In this document: positions 1-9,052 of the stretch, piece by piece
How the letters are laid out: the number at the start of each line of letters is the position of its first letter
Position numbering within the stretch: the first letter of the stretch is position 1
Origin: Vairimorpha apis BRL 01
Taxonomy: Eukaryota > Microsporidia > Nosematidae
DNA: 12,056 nt
Direction: 5' to 3'
Assembly (NCBI GenBank): GCA_000447185.1
Contig: KE647350.1
Location: forward strand, 23,426-35,481
Translations under genes and position numbers: made by a program
The notes under the pieces: generated by a model
Seen by the model: only the letters and a program-made list of their open reading frames with translations
Told to the model about the DNA's origin: nothing
Databases searched by the model: none

Positions 1-949
1 TTCTATGTGTTTTTAATATTAAAAAATAGTTGTATTTTCTATTTTATTACCTCTCTATATATTTTATTAGTATATATGATGCATTTTGTGAATTTTAGGC
101 TTGTTTTTATGAATTACAAATGTTATATTTAATTTATTTTTTATATATGAAAATTGATTATTAATATCAAAATAGTATTTAAAAGTTTCGTCATTTACAC
201 ATTATTATTTATCCTATATCATAATTAATGAGATCTTATTCGTAATTTAAGTCAATAATATTCTCCATACTTCTTTTATTGTTCAACATAGGAACTATAT
301 TGTTTTTATTAATTGTTATAAGTCTTTATTAATAATTTATTTAACAGTTATTACAGAAAAAAAATGTCTGTAATTAAATCAACTAGTAAATCATTTAATA
401 TATATAATTCGGTATGGTATTTTGGTTATTTATTTATATTTTAACAAAATTTTCTTAAAGACAAGCTCGCTATTTATCTCTCCAAATATTATAATCTTTG
501 GTATAGCGACAAATGCTATGTAACTTATTATTTTTTAAAAATAATTGGCGTATATAATTAAAGTCGGGTCATGTATCAATTAATCTTTCAATTTTTTTTA
601 TTGAATCGTAATTTTAACAATAAAAGCGACACTTTATAGAATTTGACTTCATTTATTAATATTATTTTGTTGGTTTTTGTTGTTCAACATATTGTTTAGC
701 AAACAACCTTTGTTTTATAAGAGGAAGTTTTATGGATCTTGCGCTACTAAAACAAATTGTTATTTTTGTACTTGGTTGAGAATAAATTACATTTATTTGA
801 TTGCTGCTTTTTTTTGTACTAAAAATTTAAGTATGGCTGATTTTCGACTATGTTATTATATAAATTTTAATTCTTTTCAAAATTTTAAACATGTCCATAA
901 ATTTGTTTAATTATATTGTATCCTTTATTAATTCAAGACTAGTATTTTT
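1..949. other. No recognisable gene
   Basis: T-rich plus strand, like the region carrying the gypsy relics, which hints at more minus-strand element sequence (the continuation of relic D), but no motif was convincing. A plus-strand open frame at 677-910 (77 codons) has no similarity I recognise and a composition typical of chance frames. A 27-bp stretch at 460-486 resembles 7311-7337 (22 of 27 bases). Confidence 0.5.
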
Positions 950-957
950 TTCTAGTC
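937..957. other. Short hairpin
   Basis: GACTAG (937-942) and CTAGTC (952-957) form a 6-bp stem around a T-rich 9-nt loop. It lies at the low-coordinate edge of relic D. No role can be assigned. Confidence 0.3.
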
Positions 958-1565
958 ACAAAAAAATGCATTTTAAATAATTCTTTCTGATTATCTTTCA
1001 TTAAGGTTTAATACTATGCTAGAATAATTTCAATTCTTCAAAAATATTTTTGTTTGATTGAAAATAATTAAGTTATATATAACATGTGTTAGGATATAGA
1101 TACATTAAGTTTATAATTTTATGTCTTAACTTTGTGTAACTTTTTATTAAGAGTTTAATTTATTTCTCTCATCATCAATTAAATCATAAAATATGTTGCC
1201 CGTAGTTTCTTCAGACCATTTATTGACCTCGACAAGCTTTTAAAATTTGTTAAGCTCTTTAAATAAGCAATATATCTCAAAATTTAATTTTTTTGAATTT
1301 TAATTTTTGCAATAATTTTTGTAAAATTAATATTTTTTATAAATTTGTATATTCTTTTTATTTCATTACAATATATTTTTTTTATGTTTCTTACCTTATC
1401 ACTAGATAGATAATGAATTCAATATGATGAAATTCGTCGTTAAAAGTTTAGAACTAAAATATTCATTCAAAATAAACTTAATTGTTATTATCTAATTTTG
1501 TAATATTTATATTTGTTTTTTTATATCGGTAACTTCTCTAAACTGTTTTCCGTTCCAAATGATGT
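950..1565 (-). pseudogene. Relic D: possible gypsy RT end and RNase H start
   Basis: Faint blocks in gypsy order on the minus strand. NTSFGTENSLEKL near 1530-1568 resembles the PFGLxNAPxxF box. A 50-codon stretch (1150-1299, one stop) has KKLNFE (LNFE at 1276-1287), LFKEL and VEVNKWSEE, resembling the thumb LNFEKCxLFKEEVxFLG. NIFEELKLF near 1016-1045 resembles the FxxLKxLL connection, and MKDNQKELFKMHFFVT (about 954-1001) resembles PDxxKxFxLxxDAS with the Asp lost. Distances from thumb to connection and RNase H fit; the distance from the first box to the thumb is about 80 nt too long and no YxDD box was found. A gag origin of the 1150-1299 stretch was also considered. Weak, but the order is consistent. 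Confidence 0.3.
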
Positions 1566-4238
1566 GTTTTTATGCGGTAAAATAATAACCAAAAAATTTA
1601 TAGTAGAGTATAGAATCATATTTATAATCTGATAAAAAAACTAAAAATAATAAATACAAAATAAAATAATTTAATGAATGAACTTATCTTGAATTTTAAT
1701 AGTGTTTAAAAATATAATCTGATGCTATTTTATAATTTAATAGTGTAGAAATTAAAATTTTATTTATAGTTTATGAAAATTTAAAATGTTTATAAATAGT
1801 AAAATATTTATTTAATAGAATGTTAGTGTTACAACTTTTATAAAATTTTTAAACATATAATCATAATTTAAAAATTATTCCCATAAAAAAGTTTACTAAA
1901 GAATAGAAACGGATAAAGCTAAAAGCATTATGATAAACAATCTAACTAAAAATGGAATTGAGCACATAGACATCATAATTGGCTTAACAGATAATTTTTT
2001 TTATAATTTCACATTTATATGGAAAAAATTTTATATATGAGTTTAAAAAACTTTTTATCTTGAATCATATAACAAAAATATTTAACACTACGTTATTTTA
2101 ATAATTACTTGTCATTTTTGAAAAAACATTTTAGCTCTTTTAATAGTTTTGTGCATTTAAGAAATAATTTTTACGGTTTTTAAGTTAAAATAACTAATAT
2201 ACGAAATGTTTTTTAATTAAAACAAATATTGTTATTTAAATTGATAAATCTGATTATAAATTTTTATTTTTTAATAATAATTAACTAAAAGTTTTTTTTC
2301 GGCTAATTTAAATATTAACGCAACTGAATTAATTGTATTTTATAAAATTTTAACCTAAAAATACTTTATTAAATTTATAATATTAGATAGTATTAGACGT
2401 TATTAGATTAAATGTAAATATTACAAAAGAAATTTATTTTTATTGTTTTTATATGTTGAGATTTTTTAAAATATAATAAATAATTAAAATTTTACGATTT
2501 ATTACATATCTAAATTTAATAATGTTATATAATTAACATAATTTAATTAAATATATTTATGATAATTGTTTATGCTTTGGAATGAATAAATTTATCTAAT
2601 GTTAACTCTTAACACTAACTTTTGCAAAAATAAATACAAAAATAACTTTTTATATTTTTAAATAATGATTATTACTTTATAATTTACCTAATTTAAAAGA
2701 TAAAACCAATCAAACTAATAAAATATTCAGAATATAAACTAAAATCTTATTTTTTTATGGTTTATATCTTATTTATATTTTATAAATATCTAAATTTACA
2801 AAATATAATAAGTTTAAAATATTTTTAAAGAAATACATATGGATAATTAAAAATTCATATAAGTCATATGTATTATTTAAGAATTTTATTCTAAATCTAT
2901 ATGCAATTAAAAAATAATAATTTTTTAAATATTCTGTTTATCTATAATTTAATTTTTTACATAAAGGTAAATAAATTGTTATATCAATATTTACAAATAA
3001 AAAATAAAAATAAATAACTTTTTGATTTCTAAAAATTTTAGACATATTAAAACTTTTATTATTTTATTCATTAATTAAAAATAAAATATACATTAAATAT
3101 TTTTATATAAATAATTCATGTGTGTTAAAATTTTTTATATATGTTTCTTTTCTTTTTATGACTAGAAATTTAAATAGATAAATATACATTAAAATATTTA
3201 AAATTAAAATTATCAATTTTTAAAAAACTAAGATTAATAAAAATAAATAAAATTTGAGATACAACTGAATAAAGTTTAAAAAAGACTGATTTGTTTAATT
3301 AATATTATTAGAAGTAATTTTTAAAATATGTAAACTAATTATAAATATACTCAAAAAGAGTAAATTTAATTAAAAAAAATTTAATCTATTTAATGTTATT
3401 TAGTATAAATTTATAATAACATTTATAAATATGTTTATATAATTTAATTAAGTTTTTTATAAATACTTCATTTGATAATGCTTTAAAAAGTTTTCTGTAA
3501 AAATTTTAAAAAATACTTTTTATGTTATTATTAACATCTAATTTACTATGATGCTTAATATAAACATAAGTAATTTAAAATTATATATTATAATTATTTT
3601 TTGATTTTATATATTCTTATAATTGATTAAAAATAATTAAACTGTAAAAATATCACGTTAAACATTATCCTTAAGAATTATGTAAAGTTACATATTTGTA
3701 TTGTAACTTTATATAAAATTTTAATTATATTAAAGTATTACTTTATATTTGTAGGTATAATTTGTTTAAAATAGATGTTTTATTGTTTTTGTTGAGTTTT
3801 ATTTTCTTTTTTTTTAAAAAACCAACTCTTTATTTCTATTTTATTTAATTGCTTTAATGTTTATTTAATTATTTCCATCATTACAATATATAATTTTATT
3901 TATAATAATGAATTTAAAGTCTAAAATTTATATTTTAAAAAATTATTACATCTGAAATATTTTTAATATCATAATTTTTAACGAATAAAATTTATTGCTT
4001 TTTATTAAATAATTGAAAAAGATTTAATTTCTTTCAATATTTTTTAATTACAATACAAAAAATTGTATCTTTTAGATTTATAATTTTGAACTATGTTAAA
4101 TAAATTAATTAAATAAATAGTAAAGATGTAATAATAATTATAATTTATTTTTAAAATCAATATTTATTAGAAAAAAAAATCTTGATGTTAGTATTTATTC
4201 ATAATTAAATTATTATATTTTATTAAATTCTTAATTTA
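1566..4238. other. AT-rich stretch without a recognisable gene
   Basis: About 2.7 kb, clearly more AT-rich than the rest, with short A and T runs, no long open frame, no tRNA-like fold and no element motif I could read on either strand. A and T are roughly balanced between strands here, unlike the T-rich plus strand to the right and left. It may be older repeat decay or plain intergenic DNA. Confidence 0.6.
2832..2874. repeat. Inverted repeat in the AT-rich stretch
   Basis: AATACATATG (2832-2841) and CATATGTATT (2865-2874) are perfect 10-bp reverse complements around a 23-nt loop, with weaker pairing beyond. Such pairs occur by chance in AT-rich DNA; no function is implied. Confidence 0.4.
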
Positions 4239-4604
4239 AAATATAAATGTATATACCGCCAGTAGATGAACCTACTCTTTTAATACTGATTCCTTAATCT
4301 ACTAACTGAATAAATCATTGTTCTGTTTTATTAATTATTCTTAACTTCCATATTTTTAATCTATTTAATATTTGAAAGGTCGAACTTTATTTAATTTGTA
4401 ATTGTTTTAAAAAATGTTATTTATGCTAATTCTACATTTTACATTTCTTATTATATATTCTTTAATAGTTTTGACATCTTTAATTTATGTAAAACCATTT
4501 AAGCAAAATAACCTTTTATGATAATATTATTTTAGGTTCCGAAAATGATTACAATAAAACTTATTTATCTGCTCCTTCTACCATTTCTGTATAGACTTCA
4601 CATC
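4239..4604 (-). pseudogene. Relic C: isolated integrase core of a third gypsy-like element
   Basis: One frame of 122 codons with 11 stops and no indel, on a stretch slightly richer in G+C than its flanks. DVKSIQKW starts with Asp at 4602-4604, matching the D(V/L)xGPIxK block. FYCNHFRNLK fits the ILVxIDHFSK strand. KDVKTIKEYIIRNVKCR (4430-4480) fits the helix before the second Asp. The SDNG box reads stop-N-N-Y, 65 residues on from the first Asp. KQNNDLFS fits QxNGxxE with Gly read as Asp and Glu as Ser, then IKESVLKE. No RT or RNase H precedes it directly, because element B lies there; this fits B having inserted into C. The reading is by eye and the stop density is near random, so this remains moderate. 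Confidence 0.4.
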
Positions 4605-4984
4605 TGATCACATATAATTTATAGTATTTTAACATATGCACACGTTAGATTATATAAATTTATAAGAAAAAAATTGTAAACATTTAATAGCTATCGATCT
4701 AAAAAAATAAATTAATGAATATAAATATTGATTCATACTTAAATTGTTAAAAAATGTCACTAAATTTATTTATATTGAAAAAATATTTTTTTTATTTTTG
4801 TTAATTTTTATATATAAAGTATCTAGCTTTTTTTTCTTCCTATGTTTAAAATATCACAAAATATGAATCATATTTTTTAAACATTTACTAAAAAATCAAA
4901 CAAAATATTTTGTAAGATATAGTAATTAAAATAATAATTTCAATTAAATATGTCTCATAATTTTTTACATAAAACACAACTAGA

Positions 4985-5540
4985 TATTTAAATTTATAAA
5001 AAACAAAAATAATTTTAAATAATTAAATAATGATTTTTTATTATATACGGTTATAAATCAATTTACGTTTTTTAAAAAAAAATGATAATTAATATGTATA
5101 AAAATACATTATTTAATGATTTTATAGATAATTTTGTTTAATCAATAAGTGATTCCGTTCTAACTTTAAGTATATTCAGGATTAAATATATGCTACATTT
5201 CTTTTTTTTTTCAAAATACCGCCTTATTTATGGTTTTAAATAAATTTACATTATCAGAAACATAAATGTTGCAACTTTTATATTCAGATGTTCAGTGCTG
5301 ATTTTGAGTAATTATTTAATACACTCTATATTTTTATAGAATTATAACTTAATATATTTGATGTAAATATCAGTTATAAACAAGATATGCACTACCATTG
5401 ACTTAAACATTGGTTTTGTACAAATCTAGCCATATATCATATGAAATTAACTTTAGCTTTGCAGGAGAAGGTATCTCGTGTTAATTATGTAACTCATCGT
5501 ATGCTTTTTTCCACATATCCTGAGTGTTTCCTTGGGTTGC
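4985..5540 (-). pseudogene. Element B integrase core relic
   Basis: One frame from 5540 to about 4985 (186 codons, 14 stops, no indel needed) reads as an integrase core. ISYDIW has Asp at 5436-5438; NIYVSDNVNLF has Asp at 5253-5255; and NGITY, a stop, then LNK follows near 5136-5159. The two Asp codons are 61 positions apart, and the position expected for Glu (read as Tyr, 5145-5147) lies exactly 35 residues beyond the second Asp, the D-D-35-E spacing of retroviral and gypsy integrases. Downstream, FFLKNVN then FITVYN resembles the W.......YN region. The zinc-binding part between 5540 and the RNase H end could not be read. Stop density equals what random AT-rich DNA would give, so support is motif identity, spacing and position after RNase H. 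Confidence 0.5.
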
Positions 5541-5758
5541 TTAATTAAATTAACTTTTTTTTAAATGATAATATGTAGCATTTAAGTTTCGTAGACCATT
5601 CAAAAGATGTTCTCATTAGGAAATAAATATAATGTTTTAAGTAGTACATATTATTTTTTTTCTTTCGATAAGATTTCTTTATTTTTTCTTTTTGTTCCAA
5701 TTAATAAATATATTTTTCATCTGATGTCTCTTGGTTTATGTTTAGACATTAAACATAT

Positions 5759-6230
5759 AGACAACTGATCCGTGACTTTGGTATCATATCTTTTAATATG
5801 CATTATGAAGTAATTAAATTGATTAATCAGTAATCTATTCTTTGAACTATGAAATTATTTTTTACTTTCAAACGTGCAATTTCTACTATCTGTAAAAACT
5901 ACAATAAAAATTTCCTTGTAAAAATATTTAAAACTGAAGTAGATTCAGAAAATTGAACAGATATTCCTTTACTACTATATTATAACTTAGAATAGTATCT
6001 TAAAGTTTTTTTAAAAAATAACAATGATTTTTGTTATTGTCATAGAACGCAGCTGATACTATATCTGAGACATCTCATTTAAATATGAATTTCTTTGAAT
6101 AATCAGGACAATCAATGCTTATTAATTTTGAAAATTTTTCTCTTGTTCTGTTTGTAATTATAATCCAGTAATACACTTTAGTCCCTTTTAATAATTCTGT
6201 AAGTGATATAAAAAAATTTCTGAAAAGGTC
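5759..6230 (-). pseudogene. Element B RNase H relic
   Basis: DCPDYSKKFIFK, a TGA, then DVSDIVSAAF (DVSD at 6063-6074) is the PDxxKxFxLxxDASDxGxGAVL opening of a gypsy RNase H, with the Asp codon kept and the preceding residue lost to a stop. A worn block with SYNIVVKEYL (about 5965-5995) fits the SExNYxxxEKExLA helix. VVFTDSRNC (5876-5902; Asp 5888-5890) fits the TDHxxL strand. KVTDQLS (5759-5779) fits the VADxLSR end box. The blocks come in the right order and spacing over about 110 residues. Several stops and at least two frame changes are present. Confidence 0.65.
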
Positions 6231-6239
6231 ATAGTATTA

Positions 6240-6960
6240 ATTTTCGAATCAATTTAGAACTCCTACTACTTTCTGCACTTTTTACGAATCTTTATCTTAT
6301 TTTGTAAAAGTTTATTCGCTTTATCAACGAAAACAGAGAAAATGCCTTTTTTGTTTATCAAATAACCTTATACATCAATTTCTTTGACTCTAATTTTTGA
6401 TTTTCAAAATTTATTCATACTTCATGTTCTAACAATTTTGTATGTATCATTTAAAACATTTATGTCTTCTTCTTTTGTTTTTAAATATAATACTTATCAT
6501 CAATTTATACAAATAGTTGGTTACCTCGTGTAATATCTATAAGATATATTTTTGAACATTTTAGGTTCAGGTTTAATACCCAAAGTACTTCTTTTATATT
6601 GATATTGTCGACCAAACTGCATGAATACTGTAAACTTCCTAGATTCTTTACTTATTCTAAACAGATTAAACACATTTTGTAATATAACTAACCAAATTTA
6701 TAATTTTTTTCTGAAATCTAAAATATGTTCATTTATCTTCGATAAATTTCAAGGATCATATTATAAATTCTTATTTATGGTCTGGTATTTGACCACTAGT
6801 CTCAATTCATCATTTTTCTTTTTTAAATATCTGTGTATGCAAATGTGGAGTTGTTTGGCCCAATTATGTTTCTCACCATTAATTTTTTTATTTTTCGTTT
6901 GCCATCTCGATGTATTTGACTGGTATAGCGTAAACTTTAAATTGAATTTCCATTATGTCG
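6240..6960 (-). pseudogene. Element B reverse transcriptase relic
   Basis: NIIGPNNSTFAYT (6841-6870 and on) corresponds to the fingers motif xIIxPSxSPxASP. LRLVVKYQTINKN (6782-6805 and on) corresponds to LRLVVDYRxLNK. A 40-odd-codon open stretch carries ESRKFTVF (6623-6646) and then GRQYQYKRSTLGIKPEPKMF, matching the TAF....GxYEFKxMPFGLxNAPxxFQ block. The YIDD box is at 6496-6507 with the Tyr codon as TAA and IDD intact. INFE then VKEID and GYLINKKGI (6330-6400) match the thumb. Frame changes lie between the fingers blocks and after the YIDD box. The plus-strand open frame at 6621-7001 is an antisense shadow of this domain. Confidence 0.75.
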
Positions 6961-7044
6961 TTATTAACCATAAAACTGACACTAGGTTACATAAAAAATA
7001 AAAATTAATTTTTACTTTAAGTAATACCTAAGAATTTTATTCTT

Positions 7045-7230
7045 AGCTAGTTTTTATAGACAATCATTACCAACGATATACTTTCACATAGTTGTTCATC
7101 AAGAATTTTGTTTTTAGATTTTTATTATATGAAATATGTATCAAGTATTTTTTTTGCTCATTGTCATCAAACGCTTGTCATAGTCGATGTACGCGCATTT
7201 TTAGCAAGAATTTATTTCTATTATTTTAAA
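7045..7230 (-). pseudogene. Element B protease relic, C-terminal part
   Basis: One frame runs from CAYIDYDKR (Asp at 7183-7185, possibly the worn D-(S/T)-G site, here DYD) to YIVGNDCL at 7057-7080. The latter matches the (I/L)(I/V)(L/V)GNDWL motif at the end of gypsy proteases and sits where it should, just before the RT fingers. Only about 35 residues separate the two, fewer than in known retropepsins, so either a piece is deleted or the upstream part is a chance match. At least six stops lie in the frame. Confidence 0.35.
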
Positions 7231-7317
7231 ATGGATATTTGCTTAAGATTATAAAAGTCTATATGATTAGGGCTTTCGTTAATACATAATTATGTTATAA
7301 TATTTTCTGAGACAAGC

Positions 7318-7338
7318 TTTCTATTTTTCCCTTCAAAC
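7318..7338 (-). other. Candidate polypurine tract of element A
   Basis: On the minus strand this reads GTTTGAAGGGAAAAATAGAAA, a purine-rich run downstream of pol, followed after CT by TGTCTCAG, which could be the TG start of a 3' LTR at about 7314. LTR elements prime plus-strand DNA from such a tract. No second LTR copy is in the window to confirm the boundary, and AT-rich DNA often contains purine runs. Confidence 0.3.
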
Positions 7339-7350
7339 AAAAAGTTCATC

Positions 7351-7368
7351 CGTCTGGTTTTACAGACG
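7351..7368. other. GC-rich hairpin just past the end of element A pol
   Basis: CGTCTG (7351-7356) and CAGACG (7363-7368) form a perfect 6-bp stem with four G-C pairs and a 6-nt loop. It stands out in this composition. It lies about 30 nt beyond the last possible pol stop (7396) and before the purine-rich tract, where a gypsy 3' untranslated region would be. The role is unknown. Confidence 0.4.
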
Positions 7369-7897
7369 TGATATTAACATTCTTTACTATATATTCTATA
7401 TATTATTGTGGTTCATTTCAGTGTCAACTAGTCCTTCAAGTTCTGAATTTTTAGCTGAGCTTTAATCACAATACTTTTTTAGTTGCTTTCTTGAGACGTG
7501 ATTACTACCATAATTTTTTAAAACTGTCTTTTTGTGATGCAACTCTCTTGAATTACCCCGTCTTTTAATTGTTTTATAAGGTAAATAATTGTTTAGATTA
7601 TATAAAACAGAATAACCGTCTCAAATCCTCAATTTTTTTACATAAAACCATTTTCGATTACGTCGTGGTTTAAATCAAAATCTTTTTTACCAAAAGTCTT
7701 TATTCTTTTGTATCTTATATATTGATGTTATAGTTTCTTTATACAGTAGATTTTCTTCTTGCAGTAGTCATCTACATTTTTATACTTTAGTTTATTTTTT
7801 AAATGAATATTTATATTCTATATTATACTTTAAGTGGTTGTTCATTCTGATTATTGATATAGTAGAGTCTTTATAGTTCTAAGGTAATTTATGTTTA

Positions 7898-7910
7898 TGG
7901 CCTTTTAAAT
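7898..7910. repeat. Target-site duplication, left copy
   Basis: TGGCCTTTTAAAT, identical at all 13 bases to 8337-8349. The bases just outside and inside differ on both sides, so the repeat is exactly 13 bp. It marks the left edge of the non-LTR insertion; the original single copy belonged to the element A integrase. Confidence 0.85.
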
Positions 7911-8336
7911 AATAAAAAAAGAGATATTAATAGTTGAAGTAGGAATAACCAGTTTCGATAACTTACGAGCTGTAGAAACAGAAAAAAAGTATAAATATGA
8001 TCTGCTTGCCAATCATTGTGGTGCAATTCATGGATATAAAACAAAAATTATACCATATGTTATGACATGGGAGGGAATAGTAACAACTTTCCACAAACAA
8101 TATAGGAATGTGCTAAATATAGACAGCCGAACACAGGCATACGTACAAACCAGAGTGCTTAAGATGACCCTAGAGAGTCGTTCTATAAAAGCCTGAAGAG
8201 GCAAGTATATTACGGAAGGTGAAAAGGAGGTTAATGAGTTAGAAAATTTGGAATCACATAAATGCGAAAGTCGCCTTATATCTACTTTGACAATATATAA
8301 ATTATTGAAAAACACTATACCCTAATAAATATTTTC
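7911..8336 (+). mobile_element. 5'-truncated non-LTR retrotransposon piece (restriction-like endonuclease type)
   Basis: A 426-bp block on the plus strand, visibly less AT-rich than its surroundings, bracketed by an identical 13-bp repeat (7898-7910 and 8337-8349). Its reading frame begins at the left junction without a start codon and ends in two TAA codons 8 nt before the right repeat, so only the 3' end of an element was inserted. This is the usual result of incomplete target-primed reverse transcription. There is no poly(A) tail; the sequence after the stops is a short AT stretch. The block sits inside the element A integrase, in opposite orientation, and is far less mutated than its host, so it arrived later. 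R4 elements are known to give target duplications of this length, which suits the endonuclease type, but I cannot place the family exactly. Confidence 0.75.
7912..8325 (+). pseudogene. C-terminal endonuclease domain of a non-LTR retrotransposon protein (one internal stop)
   Basis: 137 codons in one frame (7912-8322) with a single TGA at 8194-8196 and no indel. KKEILIVEVGIT (7915-7950), a stretch rich in Lys, Tyr and Leu (EKKYKYDLLANHCG, 7981-8022), then KTKIIPYVMTWEGIVT (8038-8085) resemble the second half of the PD-(D/E)-K restriction-like endonuclease at the end of R2/R4/Dong-type ORFs. There a PD pair is followed by (I/V)(V/I)(D/E)V(S/T), a Lys and an IIPxVIxxxG strand. In this reading the acidic residue is Glu at 7936-7938. 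The PD half is absent because the copy is 5'-truncated. The piece then runs through AYVQTRVLKMTLES to a charged tail. The TGA could derive from a Trp or Arg codon. Recognition is by motif pattern only; another non-LTR ORF end is possible. An antisense open frame (8028-8315, minus) is its shadow. Confidence 0.6.
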
Positions 8337-8349
8337 TGGCCTTTTAAAT
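8337..8349. repeat. Target-site duplication, right copy
   Basis: Second copy of the 13-bp repeat at 7898-7910, starting 8 nt after the tandem TAA stops of the inserted frame. Perfect identity of the two copies, against the heavy decay of the surrounding integrase, indicates a comparatively recent insertion. Confidence 0.85.
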
Positions 8350-9052
8350 TAATGATACAATATCATGAATTATTTTTCCTTTGATAATGTTTAACAATAT
8401 TGAGATGATCTAATTATTAAAATTTGATATACCGTTAGAACTATGTGTATATATAGGGACGACGTCATATTGTATTTTATTTTATAAATTTTGGTTTTCT
8501 TTCTAATATATTGCTTTCAAATATTTTTAAGTACGACGAATAGTTTGCTGTATTGATGATCTATTTTGATTCCTTTGATAATTGCATACAAAATAAAGTC
8601 GTGTTGTTATTAAAATATAACCGTAATAATGAGAAAATACCCCAACTTCTTTCTTTCGCAAGGCTTAAAGTATTTAAAACTAAATGTTTCGTTTATGTCT
8701 GTGCTTATTTTTAAAAGAATGCTTGCTAAAATATTGCTTTTGAACCGTCTAATATTATGTTTAAAAATTTTCTTTAAATTTAACTATGTTGAATAGTTTT
8801 ATTTTTTTCTTCACCTTAATTTTTTACTTCAAAAACTTTTTCAGATTATCATATATGATGCTAATTCTCCTATGATCACTTTATTTATTTATTAATTTTT
8901 CCTGATAAATTCTTGATTTTTCTGTTTTTATAATGACTTTTTCGAACTTATCTTATGCATGACTTCTTGTTTTTTATATACAAAACATTCTTTCATAATT
9001 TTTTTTCGGTTTATATTTGTTTTTAATAATATTCCGTTTTGGTCGCGATGAA

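Larger units (their letters stand above)
4985..7230 (-). mobile_element. Element B: second Ty3/gypsy relic, pol only
   Basis: A second run of protease end, RT, RNase H and integrase on the minus strand, in gypsy order, directly after the end of element A. At most about 165 bp separates the element A pol stop (7396) from the first element B protease-like codons (about 7230). That leaves no room for a gag, a primer-binding site and full LTRs. Element B is therefore truncated, or its 5' part lies on the far side of element A because A inserted into it. It is more worn than A: hardly a domain lacks stops. The left limit near 4985 is where the integrase resemblance fades. Confidence 0.7.
7396..9000 (-). 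pseudogene. Element A integrase relic, split by a later insertion
   Basis: Integrase inserts the cDNA copy. The N-terminal zinc region is faint (DHRRIS.IYDNLKKF, 8829-8877). The core shows PCERKKLGYFLIITV (8619-8663), matching the GPL..TK.GY.(L/I)(L/I)T block, with Lys where the first catalytic Asp and the Gly should be; then LYAIIKGIK. QYDVVPIYTHSSNG (8431-8472) matches the TxYHPQSNG block; the catalytic Glu position right after it reads Asn (8422-8424). After the insertion, 7399-7767 stays in one frame for 123 codons with four stops. It carries LLQEENLLYKETI, RNRKWFYVKKLRI and SNHVSRKQLKKYCD, the last resembling the end of a GPY/F module. The protein would end at TAA 7462-7464 or TAG 7396-7398. 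Taking out the insert and one repeat copy keeps the frame across 8340/7895. Confidence 0.65.

Noticed and set aside
677..910. Plus-strand 77-codon open frame
   Set aside because: No recognisable domain, no signal around its start, composition typical of chance frames on a T-rich strand, and it lies in a region whose bias suggests minus-strand element sequence.
4261..4303. Short inverted repeat AGTAGAT/ATCTACT as a possible structured RNA
   Set aside because: Only 7 bp of stem, and the segment is better explained as part of the relic C integrase frame.
6621..7001. Plus-strand 126-codon open frame rich in Phe, Tyr and Leu that looks like a membrane protein
   Set aside because: It is antisense to the element B RT fingers and palm, where minus-strand blocks match conserved RT motifs; the hydrophobic look follows from complementing A-rich codons.
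7396..7530. Reading 7396-7530 as a gag zinc knuckle plus protease active site of element B (LKNYGSNHVSRKQ, LVDTE)
   Set aside because: The stretch is in the same frame as the element A integrase tail for over 120 codons, and HVSRKQLKKY fits the usual integrase end; the Cys positions of a knuckle are absent.
8028..8315. Minus-strand 95-codon open frame
   Set aside because: It is antisense to the inserted endonuclease frame on the plus strand, which has the recognisable motifs and spans the whole insertion.
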